Shown here in pieces: positions 12,060 through 21,362 of a DNA stretch of 64,000 nt. The notes beneath the pieces were generated by a model. That model was given only the letters and a program-made list of their open reading frames with translations. It made no database searches and had not been told where the DNA came from. Source of the DNA: Trichodelitschia bisporula (taxonomy: Eukaryota; Ascomycota; Dothideomycetes; Phaeotrichales; Phaeotrichaceae); NCBI GenBank assembly GCA_010356995.1, contig ML996690.1, positions 887,916-951,915 on the forward strand, in the 5' to 3' direction. The first letter of the stretch is position 1; every line of letters begins with the position of its first letter. The translations under genes and the position numbers were made by a program.

Positions 12060-13985
12060 ATGGCGGTTGGATGCGTTTGCCGCAAGAGGTGCTATAATAA
12101 GCGGCAAAAAAACTGTTTCGACGCTCAATCATCTGATTGCCGGACCGTCAAGATTGATGGCTTCGATGGTAAGGTCCTGTGGACGGCGGAAAGGCCCCGA
12201 ATGTATCCTCTTTACCGGGCCGCGAGCGACGAAAAGGTAGAAGCCCCTCTCGGTGGCACCACATGTGCCAAACGGGTCAGGTTGGAGCTGAAGGGCATTC
12301 TCGGCGACATCATCCCCACTGGGATGAATAAACTCTTTCGCCCCGCACATCCAGTTTGGCGTATGGCGAATGAGTTGACAGGTCCTGGCCCTATGATAGC
12401 CGCAAAAGACCAAACTTCAAAGCGGCTCCAAATGGACAGAATTCTCGACGAGATGGACAGGGATATGCGGCACAATCCTCCTCCAGTTACCGTCCACGAG
12501 ATCTTTGACAAGAAAGCAAGCATGGGAAACCACTATTCGTGGATACCGGAGTCCTTGACGTCTTCGGTCCTTTCACAATTCAGAGCGAAGGGTAAGATGT
12601 CCGGCGTAGAAGCCCAAGAACATACGCAAGGTACCTCGCAGAGCCAGATCATCCAGGCTGAGATCGTCCAAGATGGTCAGGCCATATCCAAACATCACTT
12701 GGATATGGAATTCCCGAAGCAGCCAATACAAATCGATCCGCGGGCGAGAACCCCCATTATCGACTGGCGTCTTGTTGACCGCAGGGCATATGTCGCGGGC
12801 GTAAACTTGGAGGCAGAATGGCACCTTCCTGCAGTGGCTGATATCTCCCGAGGATGGCTGTGGAGCCACTTCGGAGAGATACACAAATCTCAAAAGCGAG
12901 TTGGCAAACCAGGCGAAGTGGTCACGTCGGTCGAACCGGTCAGATCGAATAACTCGTTCAGGCCATCCCAATCGTTCAAGTCATATGAGTCATTCAGATC
13001 AGCCAGTCCATGGCGTTCGCATTTGGATGATGAGCTCCACCGTACGTTGGGTTCCTCAGTCGGGTCGTTCAAATCATCTGGATTGTTCAGAACTGGTAGG
13101 TCATGGTCTTCACTTTTAGATGAAGAGCTTGACCGCGCGCTGGGTTCCGCACCCGGGTCCCCTGGGAGTTTATGGTCCTTCGCCGGCAAGTCCCTCTCTG
13201 GCAGACAGCACATGGACTTCACGCTCCTTTCCAGGCTAACCGCACAAAATAATCGGCACTGGAAGACTGCGGGGCGTGTGCCAACGCCACGATATGGTTC
13301 GCCCCTTTTGCCACGCTCCTTCTCCTCCGGCGAGTCTCTCTGCGTCGGATCTCGGGACTTCACGCCTCCTTCTAGGTCAATCGCACTAAACAGATTCTCC
13401 TTCTCTTCCGGCGAGTCTCTCTGTGTAAGGAACTTTACGCCCCCTTCCAGGCTAATCGCACCAAACACTCGGCGCTTGAAGGCTGCGAGGGGTCTGCCAA
13501 CGCCGCGGCAGGGTTCTCCCGCTCCGCCGGTCTGGTCCCCGCCGCTAGAGCCGATTCCTCCCCCTCGTAGGATGATTTTTCGTCCTGATACACGGGTCGA
13601 GAGTCCAGTCTTCAGATCCTCATCTGAAGAAGATAGATGTTGCGGCCTGGTCCGTGGTGTTAAGTCCTCGATAAAGAGGTGTAAGACTTCGATGAAGAGG
13701 TGGAAGACTACCATTGGCATGAAGCGCTCAGTCGAGACCATATATGTCAAGGACAATCACCGAACGGAATCGCGTGAAGCCCAGATCATAGAGACCTACG
13801 AAAGGTTGCATCAGCTTGCGCAGGTATGGGAGGGCGGAGATGGTTATCAGACTGATACTAGAACTGACTCACTTAAGATCCGCCATATGACTGCTGATAA
13901 CGTTTCCGACATCCCTGAGATTCCGGTCGCCACAAGAAACCGGATCAGACGTGTAAAGAAGACTATATGTCGACAACTCGGTTAG
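12060..13985 (+). CDS. orphan Ser/Arg-rich protein with internal repeats, 641 aa
   Basis: Single open frame of 642 codons from ATG 12060; an upstream exon cannot be excluded. Residues 5-27 are Cys-rich (CVCRKRC ... NCFDAQSSDC). About residues 222-235 read IQIDPRARTPIIDW, close to VVVNPAMRKPLVDW in the neighbouring gene at 9901-11088. The middle is Ser/Arg/Phe-rich and repetitive: HLDDELHRTLGSSVGS against LLDEELDRALGSAPGS, and SFSSGESLCV-x-FTPPSR twice. The C-terminal third is basic (SSIKRCKTSMKRWKTT). No catalytic motif or membrane segment. The low-complexity middle suggests disorder. A 288-codon antisense frame (12890-13756) is a shadow of the Ser/Arg codon bias. Family unknown. Confidence 0.6.
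   Translation: MAVGCVCRKRCYNKRQKNCFDAQSSDCRTVKIDGFDGKVLWTAERPRMYPLYRAASDEKVEAPLGGTTCAKRVRLELKGILGDIIPTGMNKLFRPAHPVWRMANELTGPGPMIAAKDQTSKRLQMDRILDEMDRDMRHNPPPVTVHEIFDKKASMGNHYSWIPESLTSSVLSQFRAKGKMSGVEAQEHTQGTSQSQIIQAEIVQDGQAISKHHLDMEFPKQPIQIDPRARTPIIDWRLVDRRAYVAGVNLEAEWHLPAVADISRGWLWSHFGEIHKSQKRVGKPGEVVTSVEPVRSNNSFRPSQSFKSYESFRSASPWRSHLDDELHRTLGSSVGSFKSSGLFRTGRSWSSLLDEELDRALGSAPGSPGSLWSFAGKSLSGRQHMDFTLLSRLTAQNNRHWKTAGRVPTPRYGSPLLPRSFSSGESLCVGSRDFTPPSRSIALNRFSFSSGESLCVRNFTPPSRLIAPNTRRLKAARGLPTPRQGSPAPPVWSPPLEPIPPPRRMIFRPDTRVESPVFRSSSEEDRCCGLVRGVKSSIKRCKTSMKRWKTTIGMKRSVETIYVKDNHRTESREAQIIETYERLHQLAQVWEGGDGYQTDTRTDSLKIRHMTADNVSDIPEIPVATRNRIRRVKKTICRQLG
13315..13470 (+). repeat. 81-nt internal tandem duplication in orphan gene
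   Basis: Two imperfect copies, starting near 13315 and 13396, share CGAGTCTCTCTG and CGCC(T/C)CCTTC. They encode SFSSGESLCV followed by FTPPSR twice. A related FTLLSRLTAQN segment sits just upstream, so an older third unit is possible. Confidence 0.6.
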
Positions 13986-14617
13986 AGTTCTTCATGTGGA
14001 CGGGACTGTTGTTATGTTCCTAGTTTGGACGGTTGCGAGGTGTCGAACAGCGACTGAAGATCTGGATGGAGTTGGGAGTTTTGCTTTGTATAACTACATA
14101 GATGGAGGAACTAGAAGGAGTATTGTTTAAATGATAAAGGTTTTGCGATTGAACAATATCGTGATGTGAGATGCTACTGTGAATTTCGCCTGAACATGAG
14201 AGGAGTCCGCAATCTGATCGGAAGTCCCTTGATTGAGGTCGTAGACCAACGGCAATAGTAAGTGCCAGCAAACAAGGGAAACAGTACAGGAGTTTTTGTT
14301 CGTTCTAAGAGGATGATGGGGTTTGTGGCGATTCATGGAGTTACACAGTAGAACAAAGGAGAAGATGTCCATTGTGGTTGCCGGATGACGAGATGAAAGC
14401 CAAGGCCTGGGAGCAACCCTAACCCATTCGAGGAAGCACTGACCTCGGCGGCTTTCATGATGATTTTCAAACATCACCGACATCAGTTCATCACGCGCTA
14501 GTGCCGCTGGTCACTTCTCTTGATTACTTATACCACGGGGGCTCTTACAGTACAAATTGAAGTTGGCTTTGTCCGACTGACCCTCACTCCCGTCTGGTCT
14601 CCGAACTGCATTTGAAC
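13986..14617. other. intergenic region
   Basis: About 630 nt between two + genes. It is AT-richer than the flanks and holds the 3' end of the orphan gene and the promoter of the RmlD-like gene. Antisense open frames at 14020-14483 show no motif. Confidence 0.4.
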
Positions 14618-15824
14618 ATGACTCGCACTGCACTTGTCACCGGCGGTGAGCTTTAGATGAGAGTTACTGGACATGATGCTAAAGGTATCTAGCTTCTGGC
14701 CTTCTCGGCCGTGATGTCGTCAAGGCCTTTGAACGTAAAGGTTGGAATGTCGTGGGCACAGGCTGGACGAGGGTCAAGCCCCCGTCTATTATCAAGCTCG
14801 ATCTTCTCAACCCTGAGGACATTGAACAAATTCTGGACGACGTTAAGTTCGTTATAGCTATGGCACTAGGTCCAAAATGCTAAGCATCTTCTCCCAGGCC
14901 GGATGTCGTAATTCACTGTTGGTACCCCCACCATACCCCGCAATGACGCAATATGAGCTCCAGCTTCACACCACGATCCGCACTGAATGTACTCATATGA
15001 CATCTCTAGGTGCCGCAAACCGCTTCCCTGACTCTTGTACTGCCGACCCTGCCAGCGCCACGGCTATCAACGTAAACAGTACCGAGCGTCTCGCTAGCAT
15101 CGCCTTCGAGCGCGACATCCTCATCATCTACATCTCCACAGACTATGTCTTCAGCGGCCGTCCAGGGGAGGCCCCATACACCGTGGATGCGACTCCGAGC
15201 CCGCCCAACGTCTACGGACAGACCAAGTACGAGGGCGAGCTCGCGGTGCTTAATAAAACGGGAGGTTCACAGTCTGGTCAAGATATCCGCCAGCCAGAGG
15301 CTACGGATGGTAAGACCAGGGTTTTGGGCGTCGTGCTCCGTGTGCCGGTATTGTACGGCCACTGTGCCGAGGATGACACATCGAAGAGTGCGATACATGC
15401 CGTCGTTGACGCCGTGTATGATTCGCAGAAAGTTACCACCACGGCCTCAGGTGCGCCACAGAAGATCAAGGTCGACTCCTACGCGCAACGCTATCCAACG
15501 GCAACCGAAGACGTCGGGCGCGTGATTGTGGACATCTCCTCTTTGTATCTCTCCCCGGAGAGCGCATCGCGCCCCCTCCCCCGAATCCTGCACTTCTCGG
15601 CCGAGCAGCGCTACACCAAGTACGAGATGGCTAAGCTGTTCGCTGAAGACGTTCTCGGGTTCCCTACCGACAACCTCGAGGCATTGGACCCAACCGCCGC
15701 TGAGCCCGCGGCCCCAGCAGCGGCCGCGAAGACGGAGCGTCCGTACGACAGCAAGCTGGACGTCAGCGTGCTGCGCGGCTTGGACATCGACGTGTCGACG
15801 CTGAACTTTGTAGCCTGGTGGTAA
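14618..15824 (+). CDS. RmlD-like NAD(P)-binding protein (MAT2B / dTDP-4-dehydrorhamnose reductase family)
   Basis: Exons 14618..14645, 14693..14846, 14898..14917 and 15010..15824 give 338 residues. Splicing rebuilds the Rossmann start TRTALVTGASGLLGRDVV and the strand PDVVIHCAANRFPDSC. The third exon is only 20 nt. Further on, YISTDYVFSG and YGQTKYEGE carry the short-chain dehydrogenase Tyr-x3-Lys pair. The family includes bacterial dTDP-4-dehydrorhamnose reductase and the eukaryotic regulatory beta subunit of methionine adenosyltransferase; in fungi without rhamnose genes nearby the latter is the usual label. The stop TAA at 15822-15824 lies inside a perfect GTAAGT donor, so a longer spliced C-terminus is possible. 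Confidence 0.85.
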
Positions 15825-17713
15825 GTCGCCCCGTGTCTCGGCTCGTTTATTCCGTTCTGCAGTTCGTCAGCTCCCCCTTTCTATCCTCGTCCGTACCGTA
15901 CCTGCAGCTGTCTCGCGCTTGTATCAGCGCAAGCGTTGCTGAACCTATGGACAGTATGACTTTACAGCTCTCTGCAGCGCGGCTTGATGCCCAGCCGTGC
16001 TCAGCTGAGTGGTTACGCTGCGACGAGAGGTGCCGAGTGCTGGGCATCGCGTCGTCGCGACGGCGTCCTCCGCCGGCGCCTGCACAGCCATCCAGGGCAC
16101 GCCTAGCGCATGTGTGGCGGTGCAGCTGGTGCATGCGGCGCAGCGAATCCCTGCGCGCCACCCCCTCCTTTTGCCGCAAGGACAAGGCTGCAGTCCTGTG
16201 ATCCTCATGCGCCGGAGCCATGGGCGGTAAAAAGACGGTCAATGGGGAGGACATCCCCCTCAATCCGCCCTGTGTACAGTACTGGCGCTGGAAACAAGCG
16301 CGCTACTGGAAGGACGATCACAAGGCGAATTCAGAACCCAAAATCCACTACGCTTTTACTCCCTTGCCGTTGACCCGTCAGGTGGAAGCTGACATAACGC
16401 AGGAGGCGGGAGCTTAGGGCGTTTCGCCACTGATTCAGCCCAACGCCAGGCCAAGGGCGGCGGGAAGGGCTAGCGGCTCGGCCCCACCAACCAACCTCTC
16501 TTTTTCCTCAGCCTTTTAACGTTGAATTTTCCTCACTTTCAGACTTCACAGTGGACACCGCGGTGGAGGTGGTGCGTGGCAGAATATCAGAATATCGTAA
16601 GGTGAGGCGTCTGCGGATGTAGACTAGAGGAATCTGCGTCTCTACGGTGATAAAAAGAATTGCCTTCAACCTCCCATCTTCAAATTGTGGTTATCTGAAT
16701 TATGCGTGGGGCTCGCCATGTGTGCAGGCAGATATCGTATTACGTACGGCGGAACTCAGTAGCGGGGAGACCGGGGAACAGAAACAAAGCATGAAAAGCA
16801 ACTTGATGTAGGCCAGCATGCATGCTTCTAGAAAAGGCAACAAGTCAGATACCTGCATTTAGCCTCCATGTCCAACGCAGGAGTTCACATTCCCGGTGCG
16901 GGGCTGATAGATCGCAAAAGTTATGAACGATGGATCGACTGCAGCGTTTCGTTTGCTGCACTCCGCAAAATCGTCGGAGTATCGCCGTCGAAGCAAAGGA
17001 CTTACGTGCTCCACTATTAGGGGAAACGTCCGATGCCTTTCCCTTGCGGGTCGATACCAGCCTCCCCCCCTCGTGTCCCGCTCGTGAGCCCTGCCAGGCG
17101 TGCCGCACGCTAGGTGGGGAATGAAGTTGGTCAGGAACCAGGCACCCGAAGTCATGGACGGCCCGAGCGTGCGCAACGGCGCGCCCGTGCGCCGCACCAC
17201 TCCGACCCAAGATTTGACCCCCGCTGTCAAACCTGGCTTCGGTGCCGCGCGGTCTGACATCCCAGACAGCTGCAGAAAGGGTAAGCGAAATCACAGGACG
17301 AGGCGCAAAACGTAGACAACACGCGATGAGTTTTTGCTTTGCAGAATCATTGATGCGCTCAGTTGGGCTATCTGACGAGTTTCTGCTTTCCACTTCCCAG
17401 CCCCCAAAGGTCTTTTTGTCCTCCCCGCCCAATGCCAGAGATTGTAAGGAACAAGTCTTGCTACCATGGTATACATGTGTTAAGGAAAACGCCTCGTGAA
17501 ATGCACGGTCTCTAATGAACGCCCCTCATATCCAAGGGAAAAACCATCCCCACCAGTATCCAAATGTTATGCACACATCGGCATCACCGTAGTGAGAGGC
17601 CGGAACAAGGAAAAGCCAAAAGCCGAAGCCGGCTATCGAAGAACCAAGAAATATGCAAAGAGTGTTGCGCTACATCCGGTCACTGACCAGGGACAAGAAG
17701 CGACTCAGCTAAA
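15825..17713. other. intergenic region
   Basis: About 1.9 kb between the RmlD-like gene and the convergent AA11 gene. Several motif-free open frames (15847-16263 -, 16220-16417 +, 16845-17432 -) overlap each other on both strands. The 65-codon frame at 16220 is the only one free of heavy overlap but shows no homology I recognise. Confidence 0.35.
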
Positions 17714-19006
17714 TCAAGAGCTCATCTCAGCACGGCGGTGGTGCATGTGGCGACGGGCAAAGCGGCCAGGAGCGCGCTGAGCAACCTTAGCAGAGACAGC
17801 ACCGGCAGTGCAGCTGGTGCCGGCGGCCATCTGCTGAGGAACAGCGCAGCCCCAGTTGCACATGCCGTAGGTGGACTCGTCGATGCAGTAGAAGCCAGGC
17901 GTAGAGCAAGCGACCTCGCCGCTCGGGCAAGAGCCGGAGTAGCCAATAGCACCCGAGCCAGTGGAGCCAGGGGACTGGGCGGGGCTGGCAGCAGGGCTGG
18001 AGCCAGTACCCGCAGTGGGGCCGGCCGCAGCAGCGCTCGAAGCCTTGGTGACGAGAGTGGTGGCAACGGGAGCAGGAGAGCCAGCGCCCTCGGCGAAAGC
18101 ACCGCCGGAGCCCGACGAAGCCTTAGCGGTGGCCTTGGGAGCGCTGCCGACACCGGTGTACTGGCCGTTGTTGGGAGCAGCCGCAGCAGACGAGGCAGCG
18201 CCAGCAGCCGGGATGGAGTAGGTGCCAGTGCCACCCGAAGTGCCAGAGTCGGTACCGGTGCTGCCGCCGCCGGTGCTACCAGTGCTGCCGGAGCCAGAGC
18301 CGCAGTTGCCAGCAGGAGCCTTGAGAGGGTAGTTCAAGGTCGAGGCCTGGGTGACATAGTTGCCGGGGTTGGGGAAGTTGGTGTTGAACTGCTCAGTGGT
18401 CTTGCAGGTGTTGATGTTGGCGAGGTTGGCAACGAACATGCTGGGGAGCGAATCCATCTTGTCCTGACCGCCAGTGATAGAAACGGAGGCGCAGTTCATG
18501 TACATCTCGCGATTGCCGATGTTGTTGAACCAGGTCCAGGCCAGGATGGCATCGCCGTTCTTGACTTCAGGGGGAATGCTGAAGTTGAAGCTGTTGACGC
18601 ACTTGTTGTCTGAGGCAGGGCAAGGAACGGCGGTGCCAAGATTGCCCATGGCATTGCTTGGGCAACCTCCGACGAAGCTGTGGATGACCTTCCAGTTGGC
18701 GGGATCCTTCTGCTTCGCAGCATCGGTCTCATAGGTCAGACTGATCTGGCACGAGCCACCGCCATGAACAGCTGTGTTCGCGCCATTACCAAGGTCGAAG
18801 GCGAGCGTCTGCGAGGAGCCCGCAGCCATCGGCTGCTTGGTACCGCCAGTGGTAGCACCATGGCATGGGAAGTTGGAGCCAGACGCATCGAGAGGGTCCT
18901 TGGGGTTGGAGCCTGGGATGGGCTGAGGCGAGGACATGGCAAGATGGGCGTTGGCAGCGCCGAAGAAACCGGCCGCAACGGCGGCAATGAGAGTCTTGGT
19001 GAACAT
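17714..19006 (-). CDS. secreted AA11 lytic polysaccharide monooxygenase with X278-like tail
   Basis: Single exon, 430 residues. The ATG at 19004-19006 was chosen over an upstream in-frame codon because it opens a signal peptide (MFTKTLIAAVAAGFFGAANA) cleaved exactly before His21. That His, with His81 (in NTAVHGGGSC), forms the copper histidine brace, and Tyr in GNREMYMNCASVSI fits the axial position. These are features of AA11 enzymes, which cut chitin oxidatively outside the cell. A 130-residue Ser/Ala/Gly-rich linker follows. The C-terminal six-Cys segment (SCPSGEVACSTPGFYCIDES ... MCNWGCAVPQQMAAGTSC) matches the X278 chitin-binding module. The tail after it is Arg/His-rich. Upstream, ATAAAG at 19071-19076 is a weak TATA candidate. 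Confidence 0.93.
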   Translation of the reverse strand: MFTKTLIAAVAAGFFGAANAHLAMSSPQPIPGSNPKDPLDASGSNFPCHGATTGGTKQPMAAGSSQTLAFDLGNGANTAVHGGGSCQISLTYETDAAKQKDPANWKVIHSFVGGCPSNAMGNLGTAVPCPASDNKCVNSFNFSIPPEVKNGDAILAWTWFNNIGNREMYMNCASVSITGGQDKMDSLPSMFVANLANINTCKTTEQFNTNFPNPGNYVTQASTLNYPLKAPAGNCGSGSGSTGSTGGGSTGTDSGTSGGTGTYSIPAAGAASSAAAAPNNGQYTGVGSAPKATAKASSGSGGAFAEGAGSPAPVATTLVTKASSAAAAGPTAGTGSSPAASPAQSPGSTGSGAIGYSGSCPSGEVACSTPGFYCIDESTYGMCNWGCAVPQQMAAGTSCTAGAVSAKVAQRAPGRFARRHMHHRRAEMSS

Positions 19007-21362
19007 TTTGAGAGGTTGAGTCGCGAGTCCGGCTGGCGATATCAAATGCAGGTATCCGTGGATGCTGATGCTTTATGTAGCGGTAGCAGAAAGTTGTCTC
19101 GAGCGAATCTGGCTTGCAGGTACGATCGAAGACGAAGGAATGTTTCGAAGAACTTCACAGAAGTTTGAGAATGAGTTGCTCTGCCACAGGCAAGAGGAAA
19201 GACAAGAAAGGACTGGCAAGGACTGGCCTTGTGTGTATGGATCTGAGGATGAGGATGGAACGTGAATCTCTGGGCGTGGGAAACACGTCTTTTATGTCTC
19301 TGCAGGCCGCCACGGCTAGATTCTCCTGAATGGATCAGGGAGAGAGAAACATGGAAGACAAGCTTTGCCCGTGCGGGGGATAACCAGAGGGACACGCAGG
19401 TACAGCAGGAAGGGGTCCGCGCAGACTAGGGATGTGGGCCAATCTCGGCCTTGACCTAGCCGGCATCATGGAACATCGTGCATGTCGCTGTTTGGACTGG
19501 ACCATGTGGCGGGGGGTGGAGCCGCCCAGGTAAGGTGGGGTGGAGGAGCGTGAGGCCCTGGATCGGGGCGGGAGTGGAGACGTTGTCTGGGAAGCTAAGA
19601 TCCGAAGGCGTGCGTGTGCCTGACCGGGGACCGCTCAAGGGCGGACATTGGCTGACAGGAAATGGTACGGGTGAGGTTCGAAACATCTCGTACGGTTGAG
19701 AGGGAAAAAATCCAAAGGGATCCCGTCAGGCTTCAGGGACAATTTTTTCAGGGAGGTCCGAAAGCTGATGTCGTCGACCCCGAGTAACAGGCATACCGTA
19801 GGACCGAATCGATGGTCGGCGACCCCTGGGAGGCAAGGTTTTCCACGCAGGTACCGGGGCAAAATGCGACCACTTGTGAGCCCTGGAGGAGGCGTGCCGG
19901 GGTTCGATGGCCCCTATCGATAGCTGAAAGCACCGCCGAAAGCCACAGAAAAGGCAAAGGTGGCCGTGTCAGTGGCGGCGCCACTCGTTACCCCCTGCAG
20001 CATCGGGGAACCGTTGAGGCTTGTCTGCCCAATCGGCGCCTTGAACAGCCTCATCTCGCCTTCCCGCTCGCTTTGAGCACCGGGCAGCCCCGGCGGTCCA
20101 GCCGCGGACAAGAGGAGCGCTGGTGCGACAATCCAGGGCAGCAACCTCTTGCGCCAGCCACAGGAGCCTTCATCGAGTGGGATGGGAGGGAGAGACATCT
20201 TCATCGTGCTGGTTGGTGGTGCTGGCGAGACCTGAAACGCTGCACCACGCTGGGTCATCGGAGAGCCGCCGAGAGCCACAGGCAGACTGTAAGCTCGTCG
20301 AACCTGTGAACGTTCCGCAAGAAGTTTATCCTTCGCTGGCAGCAGACTAAAACCGTCATGTTATGCGGTAGAACGCATAGGTTGAGACTGCTTCCGTTCG
20401 AGACGTTGCTTGGAATGCGCGACGCCAACTTGGAGAATTTCCACAGATCTGTTTTGCCTTTGACGGTCCGTCGACGGGGACGGAAAATGGCATCACCGCC
20501 ATCAAGCCGTACCACGGAGAACTATACGTTTCTGATGAGTCGAACACTGGGGGCGAAACACCGAGCCGATTAGGTTCCGTTCGCATCCTCTTCCTTGCAG
20601 AACATAAGCAACTGTGAAGTATTCCATCATCCAGTCGGCCACCCGGAGGAGATGGCGAAAACAGCAAACGCGTCCGTAATAAACGTAATTGTGGAGATGA
20701 CCAGGCCAGGACTGCACTCTCTCATTGAGAGCTAGGAAAAAGCGATTCTCTAAGACCTTTGGTGTTTCATCGGGCTCCATGCCACTTGCCTCCTTACGCA
20801 AGCTTCCCCGCGTCCTCGCGGAGCGTAGGCTGCTCCTGGTCAGTGTGGCGGTGATGGTTTACTGTGATTGCAAACATGTCGCCATCGCGGCGGCTCCACA
20901 CACGAACCATAGGCTCGGAATGTTCAAGTTGTGTCGGACATTGCATTGAGGGTGAGTGAACACCTCAAGGCGGCGAAGTGAGTGATGACGCAGGGTGAAG
21001 CTCACCTTCACCTTGCCGTACCTGCATAGACGCGCAACACGCAGCCGCGTCTACCGAGCCCTCAATAGGCAGGCGCTACCCCTTGGCCTCATGCTCCTTC
21101 CGCCTTCATGGCCTGCTAGCTGTCACTTGGAAAGGCCGCTTCATGCTACGAAGTAATCGGCCAACATTGTTCCTGTGCCATATGCTTCAACAACAAGAAA
21201 AAGTGGCCTTCGAAGATGCGTTTTCATTTTCGGCTTTACATGCACGACCAATCTATCTTCTGATGGCGCGGACGGATATCGACATTAGAACTAGATAAGT
21301 GCTTTCCAAAGTGCTAGATACAGATCATTACATCGTTGAACTACGGACTCTAGATCCTTCGC
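19007..21362. other. long intergenic region
   Basis: About 2.35 kb between two - strand genes, holding the AA11 promoter and the 3' flank of the DUF3433-type gene. Open frames occur on both strands. The best is 19914-20279 (-), with a hydrophobic run LLPWIVAPALLLSAAG, but I find no donor/acceptor pair joining it to more coding sequence. No RNA gene or repeat array is seen. Confidence 0.35.

Noticed and set aside
12890-13756. 288-codon - frame in the orphan gene
   Set aside because: Antisense shadow; the + frame is longer, begins with ATG and shares a motif with its neighbour.
16220-16417. 65-codon + frame
   Set aside because: Short, no recognisable motif, no promoter sign; cannot be supported as a gene.
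16845-17432. 195-codon - frame in the intergenic region
   Set aside because: No motif, overlapped by frames on both strands, and no splice partners.
17738-18613. 291-codon + frame opposite the AA11 gene
   Set aside because: Antisense of the Ser/Ala/Gly-rich linker; low complexity and no start context.
19890-19905. tRNA B-box-like GGGTTCGAT words (also near 46826)
   Set aside because: No matching A box or cloverleaf could be folded around them.
19914-20279. 121-codon - frame with a hydrophobic segment
   Set aside because: Could be a first exon, but no donor leads to further coding sequence and no homology is recognised.
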